Shown: positions 1 to 7,639 of the stretch, piece by piece
How positions within the stretch are numbered: the stretch's first letter is position 1
How the letters are laid out: every line of letters begins with the position of its first letter
Assembly: GCA_009840005.1 (NCBI GenBank)
Contig: VXOR01000059.1
Location: 1 to 14,326 of the forward strand
From: Gemmatimonadota bacterium
Lineage (GTDB): Bacteria > Latescibacterota > UBA2968 > UBA8231
Reading direction: 5' to 3'
DNA: 14,326 nt
The notes under the pieces: generated by a model
Databases searched by the model: none
Seen by the model: only the letters and a program-made list of their open reading frames with translations
What the model was told of the DNA's origin: nothing
Program-made: the position numbers and the translations under genes

Positions 1-43
1 GGGGGGGGGGGTGTGGGGGGGGTTTTAACCCCCCCCCCTACCC
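1..43. other. Low-complexity poly-G/poly-C contig end
   Basis: The first 40 or so bases are runs of G, then TTTTAA, then a run of C, so that the stretch folds back on itself (G-run plus TT pairing with AA plus C-run at about 13-38). Normal-looking sequence begins near 41. No gene is seen. Such ends are typical of poly-G read artefacts or fold-back chimeras at contig edges. I infer it is not genomic, but this cannot be proven from the sequence alone. Confidence 0.6.
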
Positions 44-68
44 GGGTGCGTAACAGCAGTTCCCAATT

Positions 69-1280
69 CTACAACCCCCACGCCTGATCGACGTCGCGCT
101 GGTACGCGTCAACCTTGCCCGCCAGCACATCGGCGACCTGTACCACCTGCCCAGACTGGCCGGACTCGTAGATAGCCTCGCTGACGGCCTTGCTGCGCAA
201 ACCCTCCTCCGCATCGATTTCCACCGGCCGCCCCTCGCTCAACGCGTCGATAAAATCCCACAACTCCAGCGTCACCCCGCCGGTGATCCCATACGGGAAG
301 AGCGCGTCCTTTTCCCCCTCGCTCAGGGTCGCCAAATACATTTCTTGCAACTCGGACATGCTGTGCGTGGTCCCGTCGGCGAGCTGGCACTCGCCATTGG
401 CCTGAAAGGCGGCCGGATGGAAGATGTCCGTGTCGATGATTGACCCCTTCTCGCCGCTCAGCGTCAGTTGGGTAAAACCCTTGCCCGGCGCACTGATCGT
501 CCACGACCACGTGCCGATTAAGCCGCTCTTGAAGTTGAATATGCTGGTCCAAAAATCCTCGGACGCGCTATGGACGATTTCCTCGCCTTGGCGATGGGGA
601 CGCGGGTAGATCTGCTCGACCCGGGCGTACACGCTGTCGATCTCGCCAAACCAATAGCGCATGGTGTCAACCCAGTGCGCCCCGCTGTCCATGACCATGC
701 CGCAGCCGCCCAACTTGCGATCAATGCGCCAGTGCCAATTAGGCACTTGGGCCGGATCGTTCCACCCCGCCTGCACGGCCCACCACATCTTCGGCGCACC
801 CAACAGGCCGTCGTTAAAGGCCCAATGGATCGTGCGCTGGCCCAGGGCGCGGCGGCACTGCTCGGCCGTGGCGGCGACCCGCCCGCAGCGCTGCGCCGTC
901 TGCGCGATCTTCTTCGAGGCCCGCACCGTAACGCCAATCGGCTTTTCGACCAACACATGGACCCCACCCTCCAGCAGTTCACAGGCCAGCACGTGGTGCA
1001 GACCGTGCGGGCTGCATATATCGGCTCCATCGAGCGCATCTTCCCCTGCTAGCAACTCGGCCACGCTCGCATAGGCATTGACCTCCCAGCCAGCGAACCC
1101 ATTGATGCGCGCAGCAAAATCCTCGGCGCGCGCTGGCACCTCATCTACAGCCGCGACAATGCGGAACCGCGTCTCGCCCTTTTCCAACAGCTCTTCATAT
1201 CCCCGCAAGTGCGCCCCAGCCATGCCGCCGCAACCCACCATCGCCAATTGGACGACCTCGCCCTTCTTTGTCTTACTCAT
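69..1280 (-). CDS. Gfo/Idh/MocA family oxidoreductase
   Basis: Predicted NAD(P)-dependent, cytosolic sugar, inositol or related polyol dehydrogenase of 403 residues. An N-terminal Rossmann fold is visible: beta strand then GCGGMAG at residues 16-22. The family EKP motif lies at 112-114 (LVEKPIG); its Lys is the usual catalytic/cofactor-contact residue. The C-terminal alpha/beta domain carries GMVMDSGAHWVDTMRYW near 194-210, matching the family's conserved D..H helix (D198, H202). The ATG at 1280 is chosen because GGAGG sits five bases upstream; an in-frame GTG at 1292 would add four residues but lies over that site. The gene is last in its direction before the contig edge. The hydrolase upstream ends 72 nt away, with a palindrome in between, so co-transcription is uncertain. 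Family assignment is firm; the substrate cannot be told. It is slightly longer than many family members. Confidence 0.93.
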   Translation of the reverse strand: MSKTKKGEVVQLAMVGCGGMAGAHLRGYEELLEKGETRFRIVAAVDEVPARAEDFAARINGFAGWEVNAYASVAELLAGEDALDGADICSPHGLHHVLACELLEGGVHVLVEKPIGVTVRASKKIAQTAQRCGRVAATAEQCRRALGQRTIHWAFNDGLLGAPKMWWAVQAGWNDPAQVPNWHWRIDRKLGGCGMVMDSGAHWVDTMRYWFGEIDSVYARVEQIYPRPHRQGEEIVHSASEDFWTSIFNFKSGLIGTWSWTISAPGKGFTQLTLSGEKGSIIDTDIFHPAAFQANGECQLADGTTHSMSELQEMYLATLSEGEKDALFPYGITGGVTLELWDFIDALSEGRPVEIDAEEGLRSKAVSEAIYESGQSGQVVQVADVLAGKVDAYQRDVDQAWGL

Positions 1281-1285
1281 CTCTG

Positions 1286-1290
1286 CCTCC
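1286..1290 (-). promoter_or_regulatory. Ribosome binding site fixing the Gfo/Idh start
   Basis: GGAGG on the minus strand, five bases before the ATG ending at 1280. It favours that ATG over the GTG at 1290-1292, which partly overlaps the site. Confidence 0.7.
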
Positions 1291-1306
1291 ACAGGTTGGT
1301 TTTGTG

Positions 1307-1334
1307 GTAGGGGCGACCGGCCGGTCGCTCCTAC
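1307..1334. repeat. 28-nt REP-like palindrome
   Basis: Two 14-nt arms meet at the centre GGCC with a single mismatch: left arm GTAGGGGCGACCGG, right arm CCGGTCGCTCCTAC. It lies in the 72-nt gap between the hydrolase stop (1353) and the Gfo/Idh start (1280). Sequences of the GTAGGGGCGA...TCGCCCCTAC type occur as interspersed palindromic repeats in many bacterial genomes; this is from general knowledge and not checked here. It could act as a terminator or mRNA-stabilising stem for the hydrolase transcript. No second copy is present in this window. Confidence 0.65.
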
Positions 1335-1352
1335 ATAACGTCATCTCCTCAA

Positions 1353-2180
1353 TCACCACCCCAGCACCTCCGTCAAAAACGCCTCCACCCCGGCCTCATA
1401 CGTGGCTGCATCCTCGCTAAAGGCCGAGCTATGGCCGCCCCGCATCACGGTAAACGCCTTGGGCTGGCTAGCGGCCTCGTACAGCCGCTGGCCGTGCGCG
1501 AATACAATAAACCTGTCGCCGCGGCTGTGGCTTATCAGCACTGGGCATTGGACCTGTTTTAGGTATTCCAGCGTGGGATACTCATAGCGGGCGAGCAAGT
1601 CAACCGGAAAGATCGGATACAGCTCTTGGCCCAGCTCGGGTATGGAAGTAAAGGTCTCCTCCAAGAACAGGGCCGCCGGCGTCTTGTCTCGCGCCAGCCG
1701 TGCGGCAATCGGCCCACCCAGCGAGCGGCCGATAACCGCGATCTGATCCGGGGCTAGCCCAGCCTCCTGCACCAAGTAGTTCCAAGCCGCCTCAGCATCG
1801 CGGTGCGTACCTTCCTCAGAGGGCGTGCCCTCGCTCTGGCCATAGCCGCGATAGTCAAACAGCAGAATTCCCAAACCCAACCGATGTGCATCCTTGGCCA
1901 CGGCGAGTAGATGCGATATGTTGCCCGCATTGCCGTGGCAAAAAAGTACCGTGCCCCGCGCGTCGGCCAACGGCAGGTACCACCCAGTCAGCCGCACCCC
2001 GTCGCTGGCGACTAGCGCGACTTCCTCGTAGTACATCCCCACCGAGGCCGGTGTGCCCTCTATGCGGGCACTCGGCCTGTAAACGAATTGTTCCTGAAAA
2101 AAATAGAGATAGGCCGCGGCCAAAACGTAGCCCACCACAGCCAGCACGGCGATTCCTAGCACAATGCGTCCCATAAACAT
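1353..2180 (-). CDS. Membrane-anchored alpha/beta hydrolase (BEM46/ABHD13-like)
   Basis: Serine hydrolase of 275 residues, probably an esterase or lipase-like enzyme held in the inner membrane by an N-terminal helix (about residues 5-28, MGRIVLGIAVLAVVGYVLAA onwards). Visible hallmarks are the oxyanion-hole motif HGNAGN (82-87), the DYRGYGQS segment (109-116), the nucleophile elbow GRSLGG with Ser153, Asp222 in HSRGD and His250 in GGHSS, giving a complete triad. Length and motif order match the BEM46/ABHD13/YfhR group, whose bacterial substrates are mostly unknown. The ATG at 2180 is chosen over a TTG at 2189; another ATG at 2174 is possible, and none has a strong Shine-Dalgarno. The gene is divergent from the discoidin protein gene, with only about 50 nt between the chosen starts. 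Confidence 0.9.
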   Translation of the reverse strand: MFMGRIVLGIAVLAVVGYVLAAAYLYFFQEQFVYRPSARIEGTPASVGMYYEEVALVASDGVRLTGWYLPLADARGTVLFCHGNAGNISHLLAVAKDAHRLGLGILLFDYRGYGQSEGTPSEEGTHRDAEAAWNYLVQEAGLAPDQIAVIGRSLGGPIAARLARDKTPAALFLEETFTSIPELGQELYPIFPVDLLARYEYPTLEYLKQVQCPVLISHSRGDRFIVFAHGQRLYEAASQPKAFTVMRGGHSSAFSEDAATYEAGVEAFLTEVLGW

Positions 2181-2229
2181 AGCGTCCAAGTTGATTTACG
2201 CAGTCGGTAAAAGTACTTTGCAATATACC

Positions 2230-4557
2230 ATGTCCATTGCCTCCGTCCTCCTCGTCCTACTCGCCTGTAGCGCGAGCGCGGACCAGTTGCGCTTTGCTTC
2301 CGTGCGCGATTGGCGCGACTGGCAGGTGCCAGTGGGTGCGGTCAAAATCGCCTCCACCGGCGCGATCCAGCCGATGCGCATCCAAAAGGACGTGGATGCC
2401 GTGCTCGACGCCACAGCTTTAGGCGGCGGCATCCGCCGGGCCGGCTCCAATCCGAGGGACGCGACCGCACTTCTCGACGGCAATCCCGCGACCGGCTGGG
2501 CACCTAGCCCGGACGACGACCCGGACGACTGGTTCGTGGAAATCGACCTCGGCCGCAGCGTCTCGGCGCACAGCATCGCCTTGGTCTTTGCCGACGACGC
2601 GCCCCCCTTTGAGCTATTCGACCTCTTGATCTCCTCTGGCGAGCCGCAACTCGATCAAGTAGCCAATCCAATTGAGGGCTCCCTGATCTACCGCATTAAG
2701 GAACGCTTCAAGGAAAACGCGCGCCACCGCGTCGCATTCGCCCCGGGCGACGCGCTCTACCTGACGCCGATCCGCTACCTACAAATCCGCAACCTCAAGC
2801 ACATCCCCGACGCCCGGCTCGTCGCCGTCGAGGTCCAGAGCATCGGCGACAATCTCACCCTCAACCTCATCGAGCGCGGCGGGGCCATTGACGTGGTCAT
2901 CGACGCCTTTGTCCGCGCCGAAGAAGTCACCTTGGGCAATGCACTCAACCTAGTCGATGGCTCAATTTTCGATCGCTGGCGCAACGGGCGCGAGCCGCGC
3001 AACACCTACAACACTTGGAGCCACATCACCATCGACTTGGGAGCCGTCTATCCAGTGGACTTCGTGCGCCTGATTACCGGCGTAGCCATCCGCGGCGGCT
3101 TTGGCGAACACCTGCTGCGCACCCGGGCCGGAGCCAGCGGTCCGCGTTCCTTCAGCTACAAAAATTACGAAGTCCTCACCTCGGACGGCACCATCGCCCC
3201 GGACGGCACCCGCATCTGGACGCGGCACTTTGCCGGATACCCCGCCAGCGAAAACCACCGTGCCGGGCTAGCCGACCACCAGTTCCCCACCCTGCCAGCC
3301 CGCTACATCCGCATCGCCTGGCTTATCTGGGACGCCACCTGCGCCGCGACCCTGACCGACGCCGCCTCGCGCTGGGGGTGCTACGCCAACGGCTCAGCCG
3401 AAGAAATCCAAGTGTACGGCGAAGGCTATCCCCTCGCGGTCCGTCTCCGCTCGCCGCTGATCGATCTAGGCAACGGCAAGAATCTCAACTCGCTTGAGTG
3501 GCAGGCCCAGACTCCCTTGGGCACCCACATCGAAATCCGCTCGCGTACGGGCAATGAGGTCGTAGAGCAATACACTTTTCACGATAAAAATGGCAAGGAA
3601 GTAACCCAGAGGCGCTACGACAAACTGATCCCCAGTTTTAAGGGCAAGATCGACACCACGCGCATCCCCGGGGCGGACTGGAGCCCCTGGAGCAACATCT
3701 ACAGCACTTCGGGCGCGGCCTTCCAGTCGCCCTCCCCGCGCCGCTTTATGGAACTGGACGTGCGCTTGGTATCCGATAACCCGACGCAAGCTCCCCACTT
3801 CAACTGGCTGGCCGTCAACTTCAGCGACCCACTGGCGTCCGAGGTCGTCGGCGAAGTGTTCCCCCTCCAAGTCGCCCCCGGCCAACAGACCCAGTTTTCC
3901 TACTTCCTGCGGCCCGCGACGACCCGCGATGGCTTCGACCAAATCGCCATTGAAGCCACCACCATCCCCCGCTTTGACGCCGCCTTGGTCGATGGCGAGC
4001 CTGTCGAGGTGGTCGCCGATACCCTAGCGCAGGGCTTTCGCGCCACCTTCCCGCGCCGCATCCGCAGTCGCCAACTCGTCGAACTGCGCTTTACCGCCCC
4101 CATCTACCTACAGGCGACCCGTTTCGACGCCTTTCTCGAAGACAGCCAAAAAGCGCAGGTGCGGCAACTCGTGGACCCAGGCGACGCTGCCCCCCAAGTC
4201 GAGAGCAGTTCCAACGTCGTGCGCCTGCCCATCGCCGACCAGCTCTTTGCCGGCCTCTCGTTCAGTCCCGCGCTCATTACGCCCAACGGCGACGGGATCA
4301 ACGACCAACTCCGCATCTCCTTCGACCTCATCAACGTACTCACCGCTCGCCCCTTGCACCTGCGGCTCTACGATTTGTCCGGCCAGCCGCTTTTTACCCA
4401 AGAGCGGGCTGGCCAAGCCGGGCACATCGCATGGCACTGGGACGGCCGAGACCAATACGGCCAGCGGGTGCCGCCCGGCCTCTACATAGCCGAGTTACAC
4501 ATCGCTGGCGACGCTGGAGATCGCAGCGTGCGACGGACCGTAGCCGTGGCCTACTAG
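2230..4557 (+). CDS. Secreted discoidin-domain protein with CHU_C/FlgD-like C-terminus
   Basis: Exported multidomain surface protein of 775 residues from the chosen start. Residues 1-17 form a hydrophobic signal sequence. It could be cut by signal peptidase I after SASA or, less typically, lipidated at Cys13 in LLAC. Residues 65-205 resemble an F5/8 type C (discoidin) fold: LLDGNPATGW, then WFVEIDLG. A second discoidin-like unit spans about 243-398 (WSHITIDLG, ARYIRI, EEIQVYG) and holds two Cys. Residues 400-535 form a beta-sandwich-like segment (SPLIDLG, TPLGTHIEIRSRTG, WSPWS). The last 100 residues contain ITPNGDGIND (683-692) and WDGRDQYGQRVPPGLY (737-752), typical of FlgD-Ig/gliding-motility C-terminal domains. 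The likely role is glycan or surface binding; no catalytic residues were recognised. The short signal lacks positive charge, so an upstream start (ATG 2164 or TTG 2191) remains possible. It is convergent with the TonB-dependent receptor. Confidence 0.85.
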   Translation: MSIASVLLVLLACSASADQLRFASVRDWRDWQVPVGAVKIASTGAIQPMRIQKDVDAVLDATALGGGIRRAGSNPRDATALLDGNPATGWAPSPDDDPDDWFVEIDLGRSVSAHSIALVFADDAPPFELFDLLISSGEPQLDQVANPIEGSLIYRIKERFKENARHRVAFAPGDALYLTPIRYLQIRNLKHIPDARLVAVEVQSIGDNLTLNLIERGGAIDVVIDAFVRAEEVTLGNALNLVDGSIFDRWRNGREPRNTYNTWSHITIDLGAVYPVDFVRLITGVAIRGGFGEHLLRTRAGASGPRSFSYKNYEVLTSDGTIAPDGTRIWTRHFAGYPASENHRAGLADHQFPTLPARYIRIAWLIWDATCAATLTDAASRWGCYANGSAEEIQVYGEGYPLAVRLRSPLIDLGNGKNLNSLEWQAQTPLGTHIEIRSRTGNEVVEQYTFHDKNGKEVTQRRYDKLIPSFKGKIDTTRIPGADWSPWSNIYSTSGAAFQSPSPRRFMELDVRLVSDNPTQAPHFNWLAVNFSDPLASEVVGEVFPLQVAPGQQTQFSYFLRPATTRDGFDQIAIEATTIPRFDAALVDGEPVEVVADTLAQGFRATFPRRIRSRQLVELRFTAPIYLQATRFDAFLEDSQKAQVRQLVDPGDAAPQVESSSNVVRLPIADQLFAGLSFSPALITPNGDGINDQLRISFDLINVLTARPLHLRLYDLSGQPLFTQERAGQAGHIAWHWDGRDQYGQRVPPGLYIAELHIAGDAGDRSVRRTVAVAY

Positions 4558-4616
4558 GGGTCGCGGAAACAGATCAGCATCCAAGCGCAAATAGCTTTCT
4601 TACTGACGTTACGCAC

Positions 4617-4636
4617 CCGTCTGCTTGGTCAGACGG
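4617..4636. terminator. Hairpin between convergent genes
   Basis: CCGTCTG and CAGACGG form a perfect 7-bp stem with a 6-nt loop, followed on the plus strand by TTTA. It sits 60 nt after the discoidin gene stop and 8 nt after the TonB receptor stop on the other strand. It may end either transcript, but the T-run is short, so the assignment is weak. Confidence 0.4.
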
Positions 4637-4643
4637 TTTACAA

Positions 4644-7310
4644 TCAAAATTCCGCAAACAAGCGCGTGTACCAGAAGGCACCGTTGTAATCCCAAGGCGT
4701 GCTCTCCGGGCGCAGATTGCCCTGGCCTGCGGTCTCCTCGGGCGCAGCTTCAGGCACTGAGTCGAAAATGTTCTGCGCTCCCACGCTCAACTGATAGCGC
4801 TCGGCAAAGGTGTAGCCGACTTCGGCATCGACAATGACGCCCCCGTCAAAGGAATCGAGATCGCCGCAACTGTTGTCCTGGAAGCGGCAGGCTTTCCAAT
4901 CGCTAAAGTAGCTGGGCCGCAACATACCGTTCCAAGCGCCCATTTGGTGGCTGCCGGTGAGCACCAAGCGATGATTGGGGTTCATGTCCGCCAGTTCCAC
5001 CTCGCGTCGGGGCGTCATCAGCTTGAAGATGATCGGTTCGTTCAAAGGCTTGCCGAGGAATTCGCTGACGGTCCGCACCTGCGAAAAGTCTTCGAGGATG
5101 TTCCGAGTCCAGTTATAGGCGACATCGACGTGCGACAGGGATTGGGTGTCCCACGTCCGCGTCCACGACAGCACCAAGTCGATTCCCTGAGTGCGGGTGT
5201 CGAAGTCATTGGAGAAAAACTTGACTTCTTGGAGGACGCTGACGCCCTGGAGGGATTCATCGTCCCGGATGATCTGGGCAATTTGGTCGGTGATCTTGAT
5301 ATTCCCGGTCAGGGCGATGCGGTCCTCGATGGCAATGTCGAAGTAGTCGAGGGTCACATCAAAATCGTCGGCGAGTTCCATGGTGGTGCCGACGGAAAAT
5401 CCCACGGACTTTTCCTCGGTCAGTTCCGCACCGCCCAAGGCCGCGGCAATGGGATGGGTGGGCGGCACCTGCCCCTGCTCGGTCAGACCGCCCGCGCCGG
5501 AAAAGCCCGTGGTCACGGCGCGGAGGTTGGCTTGACCGGGCGACGGGGCGCGGAACCCCGTGCTGACCGTCGAGCGCAAGTTGACCCGGTCACTCGCCCG
5601 CAACAGGGCCGAGAGCTTGCCGTTGAGGGTATTGCCAAAGTCGGCGTAGAAATCCTCGTAGCGCACAGCCGTACCGAGCTGGAGCTGCGGCACCACGTCC
5701 GCCTGCAAATCCAAGTACAAGGCATAGTTGGGACGATCCCACTTGCCAGCGTTACTCGGATGCAGCCCTTGGTAGCCGTTGGAACCGCTGCTAAAGCCTT
5801 GAGCCGCAAAGGGCCCCACCACATAGGAGGCTTCATCGCCGGCCACGGACTCAAAGGTCTCCTCGCGCCATTCCGCACCCCAAGCAATACCGAGCGGCGA
5901 CGCCAAACCACCCACCTCCATCGCGTATGAGAAGTCGAGGTTGGCCGCGACTTCGGTCTGGATGTAGTCGCGCGGGCGGAACGACGTCGGCGTATCCGGC
6001 CCCAGCGAGGCATTGATGGTATTGAAGATGAAAAACTCGATATTGCTCTGGGCAGCACTGACACTGGCATCCCATTTAAGGCCACCGGAGCGGGCACTGC
6101 GCAGGCCAGCCACCAAGCTCATATCGAGGATATCGGCTCCAAAGCGCGGCGTAAAACCACCGGGGAAGCGCTCGTTGAACAGAAAGAGATCGCCCTGGTA
6201 CGCATCGACGAAAGCCTGGGTCTCGTCGAAGCTAGCGTCTAGCGAAGGCACGTCCAAGTTTGCGGGATCAACATCGTCGTCCGGGTCGAGATCGGCTACG
6301 GCCCGCTGATCGCCGATGCGAAATACGCTGCTGCGCGCCGAGGAGGTGCCCGGAGCGCGGAAGAAAAATCCTCCCTCGGCGCGGCGCTTAGCCCAGCCGC
6401 CAAAGCTATAAGCTTCGGCCCCATTGCCGAGATCAACCCCACTGTTGAAAAAGGTATTCCACACGCCGTCAAGGTCGGGGCTGCCCCAAATCTGCGCTGG
6501 CTCCTCGACGGGATAGCCCCGCTCTCGCAGCGTCGCCGCATTGGCGCGTTGGCCGCTGCGGATGGTTGGATCGTTTTGGCGGTACTCGACGCTGACGTTG
6601 AAAAAACCGTCCTCAGTAAGCGGCAGGCCGACATTGGCGGCCACCTGAGACAAACTACCGTCTCCCTCGAAGTACTGGCCCCCTCGCGTCTCCACCAACA
6701 CTCCTTCGGAGGATTCGCGCAATCGCAGATTCAGCACCCCGGCGATGGCATCGGACCCGTACTGGGCTGCCGCGCCGTCGCGCAGCAGTTCCATTTGCGT
6801 CAAAGCAATGGCCGGGATCACGCTCAAATCCGGCCCTTGTGATCCCGTATTGAGCGAACTGCCCAGCAGCGCGATTACGCCGGAGCGATGGCGGCGCTTG
6901 CCATTGACCAGCACCAGCAGGTTATCCGGCGGCAGGCCCCGCAGCGTGGCCGGGCGCACCAAGGTCGCTTCGTCGTCAATACCGTGGCGCTGGATATTGT
7001 ACGACGGGGCTAGGGTGCGCAGCATGTCGTCCATATCGACTGCCGCTTGCGTGCGCAGTTGGTCGGCATTTAGCACATCTACGGGCGCGGCCGACTCCTT
7101 CTCCGAGCGCGGCGCGTGACGCGACCCCACGACGATGGCTTCTTCCATCAAATAGATGTCCTCGGTATAGGCCTCCTCCTCGTCCTCCGTCCCAGCCTCC
7201 TCAGACCACGCCGCCTGCCCGACGACGAGCGAACCGACGAGGACGAGACTCAGGGTCGCCGTTCCCAACAGACGCATTAGACCGGCCAAGTCCTCATATA
7301 TGCTCCGCAT
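4644..7310 (-). CDS. TonB-dependent outer-membrane receptor
   Basis: Outer-membrane active transporter of 888 residues driven by TonB-ExbBD. It has an N-terminal signal (hydrophobic core about 14-31), a short acidic linker (EEAGTEDEEEAYTED, 37-51), a TonB-box-like stretch EEAIVVGSR (56-64) and a plug domain to about residue 200. Plug hallmarks include ATLRGLPPDNLLVLVNGKRR (121-140), VIPAIALTQMELLRDGAAAQYGSDAIAGVLN. A long beta-barrel follows and ends in Phe888 after LFAEF, the usual outer-membrane C-terminal signature. A CysX6Cys pair near residue 814 probably lies in an extracellular loop. The start is supported by GGGAGGGG five bases upstream (7316-7323). There is no SusD-like partner or TonB gene nearby, so the substrate (siderophore, vitamin, carbohydrate) cannot be inferred. 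A consensus TATAAT lies upstream at 7375-7380. Confidence 0.95.
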   Translation of the reverse strand: MRSIYEDLAGLMRLLGTATLSLVLVGSLVVGQAAWSEEAGTEDEEEAYTEDIYLMEEAIVVGSRHAPRSEKESAAPVDVLNADQLRTQAAVDMDDMLRTLAPSYNIQRHGIDDEATLVRPATLRGLPPDNLLVLVNGKRRHRSGVIALLGSSLNTGSQGPDLSVIPAIALTQMELLRDGAAAQYGSDAIAGVLNLRLRESSEGVLVETRGGQYFEGDGSLSQVAANVGLPLTEDGFFNVSVEYRQNDPTIRSGQRANAATLRERGYPVEEPAQIWGSPDLDGVWNTFFNSGVDLGNGAEAYSFGGWAKRRAEGGFFFRAPGTSSARSSVFRIGDQRAVADLDPDDDVDPANLDVPSLDASFDETQAFVDAYQGDLFLFNERFPGGFTPRFGADILDMSLVAGLRSARSGGLKWDASVSAAQSNIEFFIFNTINASLGPDTPTSFRPRDYIQTEVAANLDFSYAMEVGGLASPLGIAWGAEWREETFESVAGDEASYVVGPFAAQGFSSGSNGYQGLHPSNAGKWDRPNYALYLDLQADVVPQLQLGTAVRYEDFYADFGNTLNGKLSALLRASDRVNLRSTVSTGFRAPSPGQANLRAVTTGFSGAGGLTEQGQVPPTHPIAAALGGAELTEEKSVGFSVGTTMELADDFDVTLDYFDIAIEDRIALTGNIKITDQIAQIIRDDESLQGVSVLQEVKFFSNDFDTRTQGIDLVLSWTRTWDTQSLSHVDVAYNWTRNILEDFSQVRTVSEFLGKPLNEPIIFKLMTPRREVELADMNPNHRLVLTGSHQMGAWNGMLRPSYFSDWKACRFQDNSCGDLDSFDGGVIVDAEVGYTFAERYQLSVGAQNIFDSVPEAAPEETAGQGNLRPESTPWDYNGAFWYTRLFAEF

Positions 7311-7374
7311 AATAACCCCTCCCGAGTTAAGTGATTGGAGCTGTTAAAGTTCAGACAGCCTGTAAAATCCCTTT

Positions 7375-7404
7375 ATTATAGAGAATCTAATCATGCTTGA
7401 TCAA
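7375..7404 (-). promoter_or_regulatory. Predicted promoter of the TonB-dependent receptor
   Basis: On the minus strand TTGATC (7399-7404) lies 18 nt from a perfect TATAAT (7375-7380). Transcription would begin near 7368, giving a leader of about 58 nt before the ATG at 7310. The -35 box lies inside the palindrome GCTTGATCAAGC. This is read by eye against the sigma-70 consensus only. Confidence 0.45.
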
Positions 7405-7406
7405 GC
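7395..7406. promoter_or_regulatory. Perfect 12-nt palindrome, candidate operator
   Basis: GCTTGATCAAGC is fully self-complementary and lies midway between the divergent receptor and VapB genes. It contains TTGATC on both strands, at the right spacing to be the -35 box of each promoter. VapB-type antitoxins often repress their own promoter through inverted repeats, so binding here is a reasonable guess. A second short palindrome, TCTATAGA, follows at 7408-7415. Confidence 0.4.
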
Positions 7407-7425
7407 TTCTATAGATAGCTATTTT
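7397..7425 (+). promoter_or_regulatory. Predicted promoter of the VapBC-like pair
   Basis: TTGATC (7397-7402), a 17-nt spacer and TATTTT (7420-7425) on the plus strand. Initiation about seven bases on would fall at or next to the A of the VapB ATG (7432), suggesting a leaderless mRNA. This agrees with the absence of a Shine-Dalgarno before that ATG. The -10 match is only moderate. Confidence 0.35.
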
Positions 7426-7431
7426 AGAATC

Positions 7432-7635
7432 ATGAAAACTACTGTTGATATTCCTGAAGATGAGCTTGAGGATGCCATCAGGTTCACGCAAGCGAAGACC
7501 AAACGCGAGGCCATCGTCGGAGCTATCGCGGACTTCAACCGCCGCATGCGCATGGCGGAACTCGTCCAATACGCTGGCACTTGCCCGGATATGATAACGC
7601 CGCAAGAGCTTCAGGCCGCACGGCGGCAAGGCTGA
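7432..7635 (+). CDS. vapB: VapB-type antitoxin
   Basis: Short protein of 67 residues that should neutralise the adjacent PIN-domain toxin and bind the operon's own operator. The N-terminus MKTTVDIPEDELEDAIRF, followed by TQAKTKREAIVGAI, is the ribbon-helix-helix pattern of VapB antitoxins. The C-terminal part (ELVQYAG..., ITPQELQAAR) would be the toxin-binding tail. An in-frame ATG at 7393 would add 13 residues (MLDQASIDSYFRI) unlike the family, so the ATG at 7432 is preferred although it lacks a clear ribosome binding site. The gene ends 4 nt before the toxin start, the usual antitoxin-first arrangement. The first 50 bases and the upstream region are notably AT-rich compared with the flanking genes, which is compatible with acquisition as a mobile module. 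Confidence 0.85.
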   Translation: MKTTVDIPEDELEDAIRFTQAKTKREAIVGAIADFNRRMRMAELVQYAGTCPDMITPQELQAARRQG

Positions 7636-7639
7636 GCCG

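Noticed and set aside
518..1039. 173-codon open frame on the minus strand inside the Gfo/Idh gene
   Set aside because: An alternative frame of the same strand, rich in Arg, Ser and Ala. The Rossmann and EKP motifs belong to the longer frame.
4944..5930. 328-codon open frame on the plus strand
   Set aside because: It lies wholly antisense to the TonB-dependent receptor, whose plug and barrel motifs are unmistakable. The translation has no recognisable motif; GC-rich codon bias keeps the opposite frame open.
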